From NCBI GenBank assembly GCA_937884605.1, contig CALGDM010000027.1:1-58432 (forward strand): 58,432 nucleotides of DNA, in the 5' to 3' direction. The translations under genes were made by a program, and so were the position numbers. Source of the stretch: an uncultured Spiribacter sp. GTDB taxonomy: Bacteria; Pseudomonadota; Gammaproteobacteria; Nitrococcales; Nitrococcaceae. The notes beneath the pieces were generated by a model. The model ran no database searches and was not told where the DNA came from. It saw nothing but the letters and a program-made list of their open reading frames with translations. Shown piece by piece: positions 38,250 through 54,707 of this stretch. Within the stretch, counting starts at the first letter, position 1, and each line of letters starts with the position of its first letter.

Positions 38250-38892
<643 letters not shown>

Positions 38893-38896
<4 letters not shown>

Positions 38897-39822
38897 GTAT
38901 CAGCGCTCTGCCCAAACGCTGGGCCAAGCTCCACGCCCATGCCGCGATCAGCTCGCTGGGGCGACTGCGCCGGCAATGGCTCGGCAGCATCATGACCGCT
39001 GCGGCCATCGGCATCGCGCTGGCCCTGCCCGCTGCCTTTGTGGTGGCCATGGATAATCTCGAATCGGCGCTGGACGGCTGGCAAGGCGCACCGCGGGCGT
39101 CGGTGTTCCTGGACACCGGCACCGAAGCCGCCCAGTACCCGGACATCGCCGAGCGCATCCGCGCCCTGGATGGCATTCGTGGCGTGCGCCTGATCACGCC
39201 CGATCAGGCCCTGACGGAATACCGGCAGAGCAGTGGCGTCAGCGATCCGCTGGCACTGCTCGACAGCAACCCGCTGCCGGCGGTGGTACTTGCCGAACTC
39301 TCCGGCGGCCTCGCGCCGGGCGCGGTGGACCGACTGGCCGATCGACTGCGAGCGCTGCCAGCGGTGGATGACCTGCGCCTCGACCGCGACTGGATGGCGC
39401 GGCTGGCCGCGATCATCGAACTGGGCAATCGCGCCACCGCCCTGGTGGCGCTGCTGTTGGGGCTGACGGTCATTCTGGTGCTGTTCAACACGCTGCGCCT
39501 GGACATCGAAAACCACCGCCGCGAGATCGAGATCACCCGCCTGATCGGCGGCACCAACGCGTTCATTCGGCGCCCGTTTCTGTACACCGGCGTCTGGTAC
39601 GGACTCGCCGGCGGATTGATCGCCGGCGGGTTGCTGGCCATTGCCGTGGCGTTTGTCGCCGATCCGGCCCAGCGCCTCGCCAGTCTCTACGGCAGCGGCT
39701 TTCGGCCTGCCGGCGCCGGTCTGACCGGGACGTTGACGCTGATCGGCGCCGGCGGACTGCTGGGCCTGAGCGGTGCCTGGCTGGCTGTCGGACGTCACCT
39801 GTCGGCGATCGAACCGCCCTGA
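38893..39822 (+). CDS. ftsX: Cell-division membrane protein FtsX
   Basis: The 309-residue inner-membrane partner of FtsE has four helices (about residues 36-55, 178-200, 233-255 and 278-300). A large periplasmic loop between the first two (RASVFLDTGTEAAQY onward) contacts the hydrolase activator. The motif LRLDIENHRREIEITRLIGG is typical. Last gene of ftsYEX, with rpoH 76 bases downstream as in many gammaproteobacteria. Confidence 0.95.
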
Positions 39823-39858
39823 CGGAACTTGCCGAATGCCTCGCTATTCCAAGGTTGG

Positions 39859-39867
39859 TGTTATACT
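39859..39867 (+). promoter_or_regulatory. Extended -10 promoter of rpoH
   Basis: TGTTATACT contains TATACT (39862-39867) preceded by TG one base before, an extended -10, with no convincing -35. Expected start near 39874, about 25 bases before the ATG. Confidence 0.5.
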
Positions 39868-39898
39868 TGCATAAGTAAAACGGCTCGGGAGGGTTGTT

Positions 39899-40786
39899 AT
39901 GGAGACAGGCGCGGCACTGGTCAGTACCGACTACAACAAGCTGCCGCTGCGCGCGGGCAGCGAAAACCACTATATCCAGGCGGTCAACGCGATCCCGGCA
40001 TTGGGGGCCGAGGAAGAGCGCGCCCTCGCCGGCCGCTATCGCGATCATGAGGATCTGGAAGCAGCACGCTGGCTGGTGCTCTCGAACCTGCGTTTTGTCG
40101 TCCATATCGCCCGCGGCTACACCGGCTACGGCCTCCCTCTGGCGGACATTATCCAGGAAGGCAATATCGGCCTGATGAAGGCGGTCAAGCGCTTCGATCC
40201 CGAGGTCGGCGTGCGGCTGGTCTCGTTTGCCGTGCACTGGATCCGGGCCGAGATCCACGAATACATCCTGCGTAACTGGCGGATGGTGAAAGTGGCGACC
40301 ACCAAGGCCCAGCGCAAGCTGTTCTTCAACCTGCGCGGCTCCAAAAAGCGCCTGGGATGGTTCAACCGGCAGGAAGTTGATGCGGTGGCCGAGGATCTGG
40401 GGGTCAAGCCCGAGACCGTGCTCGAGATGGAGTCGCGGCTGTCCGGCCAGGATGTCGGTTTTGACCCGGTCCCGGAGAGCGACGACGAGGACAGCGTCGC
40501 CCGCGCCCCGGCGGCCTATCTGACCGATCAGTCCATGGATCCGGCACAGGCGGTTGAAAGCGAGGACTGGGCCGACTGGCAGGATCATGCCCTGGGTGAC
40601 GCGCTGGCGGCGCTCGATACCCGCAGCCGCGACATCCTGAGGCGGCGCTGGCTGAGCGAGCACAAGGACACGTTGCACACCCTCGCCGATGAGTATGGGG
40701 TTTCCGCCGAGCGGATCCGCCAGCTCGAGAAGAACGCCCTCAAGAAACTGCGCGAGGGTCTGGGCCCACAGGTGCTCGAGGCCTGA
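39899..40786 (+). CDS. rpoH: Heat-shock sigma factor RpoH (sigma-32)
   Basis: The 295-residue sigma factor directs RNA polymerase to heat-shock promoters. Region 2 ([40 protein letters not shown]), the RpoH box QRKLFFNLR, and region 4.2 helix-turn-helix ([19 protein letters not shown]) are all visible. GGGAGG precedes ATG 39899. Convergent with radC, 9 bases apart. Confidence 0.96.
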   Translation: METGAALVSTDYNKLPLRAGSENHYIQAVNAIPALGAEEERALAGRYRDHEDLEAARWLVLSNLRFVVHIARGYTGYGLPLADIIQEGNIGLMKAVKRFDPEVGVRLVSFAVHWIRAEIHEYILRNWRMVKVATTKAQRKLFFNLRGSKKRLGWFNRQEVDAVAEDLGVKPETVLEMESRLSGQDVGFDPVPESDDEDSVARAPAAYLTDQSMDPAQAVESEDWADWQDHALGDALAALDTRSRDILRRRWLSEHKDTLHTLADEYGVSAERIRQLEKNALKKLREGLGPQVLEA

Positions 40787-40795
40787 GCGGCCGCA

Positions 40796-41470
40796 TCAGA
40801 TCAGGCCGCGCTCGGCAAAGCTGACCGGCCGACCCTCGCCGACAACAAAGTGATCCAGCACGCGGATATCCACCGTGGCGAGGGCCTCGCGCAGCCGGTC
40901 GGTCATGCGCTCGTCCGCCAGACTGGGCTCGGTGACGCCGGATGGATGGTTGTGGGCGAGAATGACCGCGGCGGCGTTCAGGCGGAGGGCGCGGCTGACC
41001 ACCTCGCGCGGGTAGACGCTGGCCGCGTCGATCGTGCCGCGGAACAGCTCCTCGAAGCCGATGACCTGATGCCGATTGTCAAGAAACAGGCAGGCAAAGA
41101 TCTCGTGGGGCAGATGCCGCAGCCGCGCGATCAGATACTGCCGGGTGTCCTCGGGCCCGGTCATGGGCTCACCCCGCTCGAGGCGGGCCTGCAGATGGCG
41201 CCGACCCATTTCCAGCACCGCCTGCAGCTGTACGTATTTTGCCGGGCCAAGGCCGTGATGACCGGCGAACGTCGCGGCATCCGCCTCCAGCAGCGGCCGT
41301 AGCCCACCGAAGGCCGCCAGCAGATGCCGGGCGAGGTCCACCGCCGTGTGCCCACGCACGCCGGTGCGCAGAAAAATCGCCAGCAGCTCGGCATCCGAAA
41401 GCGCCGAGGCCCCGCGATCGAGAAGCTTTTCGCGGGGCCGTTCGGCCGCCGGCCAGTCGGAAATCGCCAT
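40796..41470 (-). CDS. radC: RadC family JAB/MPN protein
   Basis: The 224-residue protein has an N-terminal helix-hairpin-helix-like region ([15 protein letters not shown]) and a C-terminal JAMM metal site HNHPSG with His175/His177 and Asp188 (numbered from the GTG two codons upstream). Despite the old name, a DNA-repair role is doubtful and the function is unknown. ATG 41470 has AGAGG upstream. The GTG at 41476 is less likely. Divergent from coaBC. Confidence 0.93.
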   Translation of the reverse strand: MAISDWPAAERPREKLLDRGASALSDAELLAIFLRTGVRGHTAVDLARHLLAAFGGLRPLLEADAATFAGHHGLGPAKYVQLQAVLEMGRRHLQARLERGEPMTGPEDTRQYLIARLRHLPHEIFACLFLDNRHQVIGFEELFRGTIDAASVYPREVVSRALRLNAAAVILAHNHPSGVTEPSLADERMTDRLREALATVDIRVLDHFVVGEGRPVSFAERGLI

Positions 41471-41552
41471 ATCCACCTCTGCGTGGCGTTTTCATGCAAC
41501 GGGCAACAGTGTAGTTTCCTGTGATCCACTCAAGCTGCGAACACGTTCCGCC

Positions 41553-42740
41553 ATGAGCCTTTCCGGTCAAAACATCCTGCTGGGGGTGACCGGCGGCATC
41601 GCCGCCTACAAGGCGCCCGATCTGGTGCGCCGGCTCAGGCAGGCCGGTGCCCAGGTCCGCGTCGTACTGACCCGCGGGGCCCAGGCGTTTGTCACCCCGC
41701 TGACATTTCAGGCGGTCTCGCATCAGGCGGTGCACACCGACCTGCTCGACCCCGAGGCCGAGGCCGGGATGGGACATCTGGAGCTGGCGCGCTGGGCCGA
41801 CCGGGTGATCATCGCGCCGGCCAGTGCCGACGCCATGGCACGACTCGCCCATGGCCTGGCGGGGGATCTGCTGACCACGCTCTGTCTGGCAACCCGTGCC
41901 TCGATCTGCGTCTGCCCGGCAATGAATCACGTGATGTGGCAGTCCGCCGCGACCGTGGCCAACGCCGAGACACTGCAGCAGCGCGGCATGCAGCTGCTGG
42001 GGCCGGTGGATGGCCCGCTCGCCGAGGGCGAATCGGGACCCGGCCGACTCATGGAGCCCGCGGACATCGTTGCCGCGCTCGACACGCCGCGAAGCCTGGC
42101 GGGCCACTCGGTGCTGATCACCGCCGGGCCAACCCGCGAGCCCATCGATGCCGTGCGCTTTATCGCCAACCGCAGCAGCGGGCGCATGGGGTTTGCAGTG
42201 GCGGCCGCGGCGGTCGCAGCCGGTGCCAGAGTCACCTTGATCGCCGGCCCCGGCGAGCAACCGACTCCGCCCGGCGTCCAGCGCATCGACGTCGAGACGG
42301 CCACCGAAATGCACGCCGCCACGCTCGACCGGGCCAGCGATGCCGACCTTTTCGTTGCCGCCGCTGCCGTGGCGGACTATCGCGTGGCGCAGCCGGCCGA
42401 TCACAAGGTACGCAAATCCGACGCGCCGCCGACGCTCAGTCTGGTGCGCAATCCCGACATTGTCGGTGACGTGGCGGCCCTGCCGGGGGCGCCGTTCACG
42501 GTGGGCTTTGCCGCGGAAACCCATGATGTCATCGATCATGCCCGCACCAAGCTTCAAGCGAAGGGCCTCGACATGATCGCCGCCAACCGGGTCGGCGCAG
42601 GCCTGGGGTTCGAGGTCAGCGACAACGCCCTCGACGTGCTCTGGCCCGCGGGCCATCAGCGCCTGGGCCCCATGACCAAGGATCGGCTGGCCGCGGCGCT
42701 GATCGAACTCATTGGAGCCCATTACCATGCACAGCGTTGA
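41553..42740 (+). CDS. coaBC: Bifunctional phosphopantothenoylcysteine synthase/decarboxylase
   Basis: Makes 4'-phosphopantetheine from phosphopantothenate and cysteine. The 395-residue protein has the FMN decarboxylase CoaC ([18 protein letters not shown], His75 in [17 protein letters not shown]) and the CoaB synthetase from about residue 185 ([32 protein letters not shown]). One oddity: the CoaC clamp motif ACGDxGPGR of E. coli Dfp reads AEGESGPGR here, so the conserved cysteine (Cys158 in E. coli) is Glu. Start ATG 41553. It overlaps dut by 14 bases. Confidence 0.94.
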   Translation: MSLSGQNILLGVTGGIAAYKAPDLVRRLRQAGAQVRVVLTRGAQAFVTPLTFQAVSHQAVHTDLLDPEAEAGMGHLELARWADRVIIAPASADAMARLAHGLAGDLLTTLCLATRASICVCPAMNHVMWQSAATVANAETLQQRGMQLLGPVDGPLAEGESGPGRLMEPADIVAALDTPRSLAGHSVLITAGPTREPIDAVRFIANRSSGRMGFAVAAAAVAAGARVTLIAGPGEQPTPPGVQRIDVETATEMHAATLDRASDADLFVAAAAVADYRVAQPADHKVRKSDAPPTLSLVRNPDIVGDVAALPGAPFTVGFAAETHDVIDHARTKLQAKGLDMIAANRVGAGLGFEVSDNALDVLWPAGHQRLGPMTKDRLAAALIELIGAHYHAQR

Positions 42741-43182
42741 ACTGCGCATCCTCGACCCGCGCCTGGGCAGCGAGTTTCCGCTGCCTGATTACGCCACCGA
42801 GGGGGCGGCCGGCATCGACCTGCGGGCCTGTCTCGAGACCACGCAAGTCCTCGCCCCGGGCGATACGCAGCTCATCCCCTCGGGGATCGCCGTGCACATC
42901 GCCGATGCCGGCCATGCCGCGGTGGTGTTGCCCCGATCAGGCCTTGGCCACAAGCACGGCATCATTCTTGGCAATGCGGTGGGCCTGATCGACTCCGATT
43001 ATCAGGGCGAGATCTTCATCTCGTGCTGGAACCGCAGCCAGACCGCGTTCACCATCGAACCCGGTCACCGCATCGCGCAGCTGGTGTTTCTGCCGGTCAG
43101 CCGGCCGCGCTTTACCCCCGTCGAGGCGTTCACTGACAGCGAACGCGGCACGGGCGGTTTCGGACACACCGGCCAGCAATAG
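42727..43182 (+). CDS. dut: dUTP pyrophosphatase
   Basis: Hydrolyses dUTP to dUMP, keeping uracil out of DNA. The 151-residue trimeric enzyme shows all five motifs: [47 protein letters not shown] and the C-terminal [10 protein letters not shown]. Start ATG 42727 lies within the end of coaBC, as in many gammaproteobacteria. Confidence 0.96.
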   Translation: MHSVELRILDPRLGSEFPLPDYATEGAAGIDLRACLETTQVLAPGDTQLIPSGIAVHIADAGHAAVVLPRSGLGHKHGIILGNAVGLIDSDYQGEIFISCWNRSQTAFTIEPGHRIAQLVFLPVSRPRFTPVEAFTDSERGTGGFGHTGQQ

Positions 43183-43199
43183 ACAAGGGAACCTGTCGC

Positions 43200-44576
43200 A
43201 TGCCCATCGATGCCTCCATTCTGCGCGCCTACGACATCCGTGGCCGGGTTGACCGCGAACTCACCGAGACCACGGTGGCGTGGCTGGGTCAGGCCATCGG
43301 CTCGGCGGCGGCCGACGCCGGCCAATCCACCATTGTGGTGGGTTATGACGGTCGCGAGTCGAGCCCGCGCCTGGCCGCGGCGCTACGCCGAGGGCTGATG
43401 GCGGCCGGGCGCTCGGTGATCGATATCGGCCAGGTCCCCACCCCGGTGATGTACTTTGCCACTCACTGGCTCGACACCCAGGCCGGCGTGGTGGTGACCG
43501 GCAGTCACAACCCCCCCGAGTACAACGGCCTGAAAACCATCATCAATGGTCGACCGCTATGGGGCGAGGCCATCACCGCGCTGGGCGAGCGCATCCGGCA
43601 GGGGGATCTGGTGACGGGCACCGGCGAGACCCGATCGCTGGACGTGATCGACGACTATCGGCGGCGCATCACCGACGAGATCCGGCTCTCGCGCCCGATC
43701 AAGGCGGTGGTCGATTGCGGTAACGGTGTCCCCGGCGCGATCGCTCCGTCGGTGCTGGCGGCCATTGGCGCCGAAGTGGTCCCGCTTTTCTGCGAGGTCG
43801 ACGGGCAGTTCCCCCATCATCATCCCGATCCCACCGTGCCCGATAACCTGACCGACCTCATCCAGGCCGTGGCCGATCATCGGGCCGATGTGGGGCTGGC
43901 GTTTGATGGTGATGGCGATCGACTGGGCGTGGTGGACGAAACCGGTCACATCATCTGGGCCGATCGCCAAATGATGTGCTACGCCCAGTCGGTGCTCGCT
44001 GAGCATCCGGGCGGCGGCATCATTTTTGATGTCAAATGCAGCGCGGCCCTGGCCACGGTGGTCGAGGCCGCCGGCGGTCAGCCGATCATGTGGAAGACCG
44101 GCCACTCCCTGATCAAGGAAAAGCTCCACGAGACCCGTGCGCCGCTCGCCGGCGAGATGAGCGGCCATCTGTTTTTTAACGACCGTTGGTACGGGTTTGA
44201 TGACGGCATCTATGCCGCCGCGCGGCTGCTGGAGATTCTTGCCGCGGACGACCGCCCGGTTAGCGGGGTGTTCGCCGCGCTGCCCGAGCCGGTGGCCACG
44301 CCCGAGATCCGCCTGGATCTTGAGGAAGGCGAGCCCCATCGCTTGATCAGCGCGCTGATGGCCCGTGCCGAGGCATTCGATCAGGCCACGGTGACCACCA
44401 TCGATGGCCTGCGTGTGGACTTTGCCGACGGCTGGGGGTTGGTGCGCGCCTCCAACACGCAGCCCTGTCTGGTCATGCGTTTCGAGGGCAGCGACGCGGC
44501 GTCGCTGGCACGCATTCGGGAACGTTTTGAGGGTCTGATTCAGCGCGCGGCCGAGGCCAGCGGCATCGCCGTTTGA
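43200..44576 (+). CDS. algC: Phosphomannomutase/phosphoglucomutase
   Basis: The 458-residue alpha-D-phosphohexomutase interconverts hexose 1- and 6-phosphates for polysaccharide precursors. Active phosphoserine Ser102 lies in TGSHNPPEYNG, the metal loop is DGDGDRLG near residue 238, sugar recognition is GEMSGHLFF, and the phosphate loop is RASNTQPCLVMRFEG. It sits 17 bases after dut. The dut-algC-argB order (interrupted here by a cytochrome gene) is common in this bacterial group. Confidence 0.95.
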   Translation: MPIDASILRAYDIRGRVDRELTETTVAWLGQAIGSAAADAGQSTIVVGYDGRESSPRLAAALRRGLMAAGRSVIDIGQVPTPVMYFATHWLDTQAGVVVTGSHNPPEYNGLKTIINGRPLWGEAITALGERIRQGDLVTGTGETRSLDVIDDYRRRITDEIRLSRPIKAVVDCGNGVPGAIAPSVLAAIGAEVVPLFCEVDGQFPHHHPDPTVPDNLTDLIQAVADHRADVGLAFDGDGDRLGVVDETGHIIWADRQMMCYAQSVLAEHPGGGIIFDVKCSAALATVVEAAGGQPIMWKTGHSLIKEKLHETRAPLAGEMSGHLFFNDRWYGFDDGIYAAARLLEILAADDRPVSGVFAALPEPVATPEIRLDLEEGEPHRLISALMARAEAFDQATVTTIDGLRVDFADGWGLVRASNTQPCLVMRFEGSDAASLARIRERFEGLIQRAAEASGIAV

Positions 44577-44666
44577 CCCTGATCAAGTATCACGCAGGTT
44601 CGACTACCCAAGTGCCGGCGACCGGCCTAATGTTGGCTCCAATCGTATGGAACAAGGAGCAATGAC

Positions 44667-47830
<3,164 letters not shown>

Positions 47831-47843
<13 letters not shown>

Positions 47844-48472
47844 CGGGCGCGGTACTCGCGCATCGCGGCCAGATCGCCCCCCCGATCAGGCTGGCGCTCG
47901 AGGTATTCCATGAGGATATCGACGGTGAGAATGGCGATGACCGGCACGCCGTGCCGCGCGGCAACTTCCTGGGTGGCGGATAGCGCCGCCTGACCGCGCT
48001 CCTGGCGGTCCAGCGCCACCAGCACACCCGCCAGTTCCGCGCCGGCTGCCTCGATCAGCGCCACGCTCTCGGCCACCGAGGTTCCCGCCGAGATCACGTC
48101 ATCGACGATCAGCACTCGGCCCGACAACGGGGCACCCACTACCGATCCGCCTTCGCCGTGGTCCTTTTCCTCTTTGCGGTTGAACGACCACGGGCAGTCA
48201 ATCCCGTGCTCGGTGGCCAGCGCCATGGACAAGGCCGAGACCAGCGGGATGCCTTTGTAGGCGGGCCCGAACACACCATCAAAGGCCAGTCCGGCATCCA
48301 CCGCCCGACGGGCGTAGGCGGCCCCGAGCCGGCGCAGCGCTTCGCCCGAGCTGAACAGCCCGGTATTGAAAAAGTAAGGGCTCTGGCGCCCCGACTTGAG
48401 TGTGAAAGTGCCAAAGCGCAACACCTGGCGCTCGAGCGCGAAATCGATGAGGTCGTGCTGATAGGCCTGCAT
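47831..48472 (-). CDS. pyrE: Orotate phosphoribosyltransferase
   Basis: Adds PRPP to orotate in pyrimidine synthesis. The 213-residue product has [30 protein letters not shown], the lysine-rich loop [13 protein letters not shown], and the PRPP motif [13 protein letters not shown]. It follows ppc on the same strand with a 5-base gap. Confidence 0.96.
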
Positions 48473-48477
48473 GGCGG

Positions 48478-51112
48478 CTATCCGGTGTTGCGCATGCCGG
48501 CGGCAATGCCGTTAATGCAGATCATCAATGCGTCACGCAGGTCTTCCTCGTGGCCGTGGCGCACCCGGTCAAGCAACTCGACCTGCAACAGGTTGAGGGG
48601 ATCGACGTAGGGGTTGCGCAGGCCCACCGAGCGCTGCACCACGGGCGCGTCATCCAACGGATGCTCATGCTGGCTGACCTCGAGCACCGTCTGCCGGGTC
48701 TCGGCATGGCGTTCGCGCAGTCCCTCGCCCAGACCGTGCAGCGACTCCGGCACGAGCCGGGCGTCATACCAGGCCGCGACGGCGGGATCGCTCTTGGCAA
48801 GCACCATCTCCAGCATATCGACGAAGGCGCGGAAAAACGGCCAGGCCTCGTACATATGATGCAGCGTGTCGCGGCGACCGGCCTCAAGGCTTTCCGCCAG
48901 CGCGCTGCCGGCGCCCAGCCAGGCAGGCAGCAGCAGTCGGGTCTGCGTCCAGGCAAAGATCCAGGGGATGGCGCGCAGGCTCTCCACACCCTGGGTCGGT
49001 TTACGCCGGGCCGGCCGGCTGCCGATGGCCAGGTGGCTGATCTCGTGTTCGGGCGTCGCGTGGCGGAAGTACTCGATGAACTCCGGCGTCTCGCGCACCA
49101 TGTCCCGATAGACCTCACAGGAGCGGCTCGCCAGCTGATCCATCACTTCGCGCCAGCCGCTCTCGGGCGGATTCGGCGGCACCAGCGTTGCCTCGGCCAC
49201 CGCCGTGATGTAGAGCTCGAGGTTACGCTCGGCAATACCCGGCAGGCCGAACTTGGCCTGGATGACCTCGCCCTGTTCGGTCACCCGCAGACGACCGTCC
49301 ACCGAGCCCGGCGGCTGCGAGAGAATGGCGGCATGGGTGGGGCCGCCGCCGCGGCCAATGGAACCGCCACGGCCGTGGAACAGCTTGAGGCTGATGCCAT
49401 GACGGCGGGCACTTTCCACCAGCTGCTCCTGGGTCTGGTAGAGCGCCCAGGCCGCGGTCAGGTGACTGGCGTCCTTGCCCGAGTCGGAGTACCCGATCAT
49501 CACTTCCTGGACGCCGTCGATGTGCTCGCGATACCAGTCGATGGCGATCAGCTGATCGAGACAGGCCTGGGCGCCCTGCAGGTCGGTCAGCGTTTCGAAC
49601 AGTGGCACCACCCGCAGCGGCGAGCGCACGCCGACCTCTTTCTGCAGGAGTTTGACGGCCAGAATATCCGAGGGCTTGGAGGCCATCGAGATCACGTAGG
49701 CACCCAGCGAGTCGGCGCCCATTTCCGCGATGACGCGACAGGTATCGAGCACCTCGGTGACCGCCTCGTCGCCTTCAAAGTCGCGCGGGATCAGCGGTCG
49801 ACGGCTGTCCAGTTCGCGCACCAGAAAGCGCTGGCGCTCGTCCTCGTCCCAGTCCGCGTAGCTGCCGATGCCCAGCGCCTCGGTCAGGGCGTTGAGGGCA
49901 TCGGTATGGCGGGTCGATTCCTGACGGATGTCGACCCGCATCAGCGTCAGACCAAACACCGACAGGCGGCGGAGCAGGTCCTTGAGTCGGCCCTCGGCGA
50001 TCATGCCGGCACCGCTTTCGTGCAGCGAGCGATAGCAGATCATCAGCGGCTCGCGCAGCTCCTCGGTCCGCCAGTAGATCAGCCCATCGGTGGGCCGACG
50101 GCCGGGCCTCGAGCCAGTGCCGTGTGGCCAGCAGCCGGTCACGAACCGCCTTGAGGGCGGTCCGATAGGGCTCCCACGCATCGCCCACCCAGCCGCGCAG
50201 CTCGTCGCTGGCGCACTGCAGGGAAAGATCCTCGATGAGTTCATTGATCTGCTTTTCGTAGAGCTCCACCGCCTTCCAGCGATTGAGCAGACAGACCTCA
50301 CGGGTCACGGTCGCGGTCACCCGCGGGTTGCCGTCGCGATCGCCGCCCATCCACGAGCCGAAATGGATGGGAGCGGCATCCAGTGCCAGCGGCTTACCGG
50401 TCTGGCGCTGGAGGTTGCGGTCGAGGCGGCGCAGAAAATGCGGCACCACATCCCACAGGGTCTGTTCGATCACCGCAAGCCCCCAGCGGGCCTCGTCCTG
50501 GGGCGCCGGGCGCCGACGCCGGATCTCGTCGGTTTCCCAGGCGGCGGTAATCTCGCGTTTGAGCGCCTGGTGGACCTCCTCGATTTCTTCGGGCGTGGGA
50601 TCGAGCCGATCCCCCTGGCCCAGCAGCTCGGCGATGTGGTTGTACTTTTGTAGCAGCGACCGGCGCATGACCTCGGTGGGGTGGGCGGTCAGCACCAGCT
50701 CGATATCAAGGTTGGCGATGGTGTCGTGCAGTGCGCCGGTATTGCCGGCGGCGTCCATGCGCTTGAAGAACTCCTCGAGCGATCCGCGCAGCGGCCCGGT
50801 CTGGGTATCACGAACCCACGCCCGACTGCGGCGGATGCGGTGATGCTGCTCGGCAATGTTGGCCAGATTAAGGAACTGCGAGAAAGCCCGTACCACCGGC
50901 ACGATCAGGTCATCAGGCAGCTCGCCCAGGCGTTTTTCCAGCGCCCGGGCCGCCGCCTCGTCCCCCGCCCGGGCATTCTTTGCCAGGCTGCGGACCTCCT
51001 CAACGGTTTCGTAGACATGCGCGCCGGACTGCTCGTGAATGGTACTGCCGAGGAGTCCCCCCAACTGGCGGATATCCTCGCGCAATGGCGCGTCGCTGCG
51101 ATTTTCACTCAT
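48478..51112 (-). CDS. ppc: Phosphoenolpyruvate carboxylase, frameshifted in this sequence
   Basis: Replenishes oxaloacetate from PEP and bicarbonate. From ATG 51112 ([10 protein letters not shown]) to the stop at 48478 the family is complete: [71 protein letters not shown] and the invariant C-terminus [10 protein letters not shown]. The length (2635 bases) is one more than a multiple of three. The frame changes between about 50095 and 50110, where EARP... must become [10 protein letters not shown]. Removing one C there restores an 877-residue protein (E. coli 883). Every motif on both sides is intact, so a sequencing or assembly error is more likely than a true pseudogene. Confidence 0.92.
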
Positions 51113-51131
51113 TCCTGCGGCCCTCCCGGCC

Positions 51132-51168
51132 AACAAAAAGTCCGGGCGGCAAAAGCGCCGGCCGGACT
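51132..51168 (-). terminator. Terminator-like hairpin in the ppc leader
   Basis: On the minus strand a 7-bp stem AGTCCGG/CCGGACT, extended by 4 more pairs after one mismatch, is followed by TTTTTGTT. The U-run ends 20 bases before the ppc ATG, too close for a promoter between them. A promoter sits on the far side (51184-51212). It is therefore within the ppc transcript and could act as an attenuator. Confidence 0.72.
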
Positions 51169-51183
51169 CCCCCTGAACGAGTC

Positions 51184-51212
51184 ATTCTGACCAAACGGGC
51201 ATGGGCGATCAA
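51184..51212 (-). promoter_or_regulatory. Sigma-70 promoter of ppc
   Basis: On the minus strand TTGATC (51212-51207), 17 bases, then CAGAAT (51189-51184). Expected start near 51177 would put the terminator-like hairpin about 9 bases into the transcript and give a leader of about 65 bases. Confidence 0.55.
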
Positions 51213-51253
51213 GAAAGCTTGCTCCGCCCGACGCCTTGCCCGACGATGCGCCC

Positions 51254-53621
<2,368 letters not shown>

Positions 53622-53629
53622 GGATCAGA

Positions 53630-53911
53630 ATGGAAAAACCCAACCATCTCGCACTCTACGAACACGAGCTTTGTGGCTTCTGCCAGAGCGTTCGCCGCTC
53701 GACCAGCGATCTGGGCGTCGAGTTCGAGTCGCGCAACATCCTTCGCGAGCCCGGCCGGCGCCAGGAGCTGATCGACGGCGGCGGCAAAGGCATGGTGCCG
53801 TGCCTGCGCATCGAGTACCCGGACGGCCGGGTGGAGTGGATGTATGAATCCTCGGATATCGTCGACTACTTAAAGCGGCTGGATGCCGAGGACGGATCCG
53901 GCCAGTCGTAG
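53630..53911 (+). CDS. Glutaredoxin-like / GST N-terminal-type redox protein
   Basis: The 93-residue thioredoxin-fold protein has redox motif CGFC at residues 15-18 (LYEHELCGFCQSVRRS), the cis-proline VPCLRIEYPDG, and the WMYESSDIVDYLKR ending shared by glutaredoxins and glutathione transferase N-domains. It probably handles glutathione- or thioredoxin-linked disulfides; adjacency to trxB supports this. The 3' end overlaps the convergent nuclease gene by 46 bases. Confidence 0.88.
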   Translation: MEKPNHLALYEHELCGFCQSVRRSTSDLGVEFESRNILREPGRRQELIDGGGKGMVPCLRIEYPDGRVEWMYESSDIVDYLKRLDAEDGSGQS

Positions 53912-54672
53912 TCAACGGTCAGCGGGGCGTGGTCAGAGAAGCGATCAGCCCGGTGCACGCGGGCATCCCGGACCCGCGCCCCGATCCCCGGGGTGGTGAT
54001 CTGATAGTCGATGCGCCATCCGGTATTGTTGGCCCACGCCTGGCCGCGGAATGACCACCAGGTGTACTCGTCGTCGCGGTCATTGACCTGGCGGAACGCA
54101 TCGACGAATCCGGCTTCGCCAAGCAGGCGATCCATCCACTCGCGCTCATGGGGCAGAAACCCTGAGTTCTTGCGATTGGATCGCCAGTTTTTCAGATCGC
54201 GCCAGGTGTGGGCGATGTTCCAGTCGCCGCAGATCACGTACTCGCGGTCGTCGGCTGCCCGCGCCTTCAGACGCTCGAGCAGGGGCTCCATGAAGGCATC
54301 CTTGATGCCCTGGCGATGCTCGCCCGAGCTGCCCGACGGCATGTAGAACGACACCACGCTCAGCTGACCGAAGCGCGCTTCCAGCCAGCGCCCCTCGCGA
54401 TCGATCTCGGGCAGGCCCAGGCCTTCGTGGTAACTGTCCGGCGGGCGCAGACTATAGACGGCGACACCGCTGTAGCCTTTGCGCTCGGCATCGGCAAACG
54501 CGGTGTGGTAACCGTCGGGGAAATACGGCCCCCCCTCGAGTTGCCAGCGCTGCGCCTTGGTTTCCTGAATACACAGGACATCCGGGCGCTCGGCGTCGAG
54601 CCACTCGAAAAACCCCTTGCGCTGGGCAGCCCGGATGCCATTGAGATTGGCGGTCATGATGCTCAGTGTCAT
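53866..54672 (-). CDS. Exodeoxyribonuclease III family (Crc-like branch), catalytic residues present
   Basis: The 268-residue exonuclease-endonuclease-phosphatase protein is a second relative of ExoIII. Its overall pattern (MTANLNGIRAAQRKGFFEWL, DLKNWRSNRKNSGFLPHERE, GWRIDYQITTPG, SDHAPLTVDYDW) is close to the Pseudomonas Crc/ExoIII branch. Unlike Crc it keeps the nuclease residues: Glu37 in IQETKA, GDWNIAH, and SDHAPL. It is therefore probably a real AP endonuclease/exonuclease. Start ATG 54672. Convergent with the glutaredoxin-like gene. Confidence 0.88.
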   Translation of the reverse strand: MTLSIMTANLNGIRAAQRKGFFEWLDAERPDVLCIQETKAQRWQLEGGPYFPDGYHTAFADAERKGYSGVAVYSLRPPDSYHEGLGLPEIDREGRWLEARFGQLSVVSFYMPSGSSGEHRQGIKDAFMEPLLERLKARAADDREYVICGDWNIAHTWRDLKNWRSNRKNSGFLPHEREWMDRLLGEAGFVDAFRQVNDRDDEYTWWSFRGQAWANNTGWRIDYQITTPGIGARVRDARVHRADRFSDHAPLTVDYDWPDPSSASSRFK

Positions 54673-54707
54673 AGTCACGAGAATAACCGATGAGCAGTTC
54701 ATAACCC

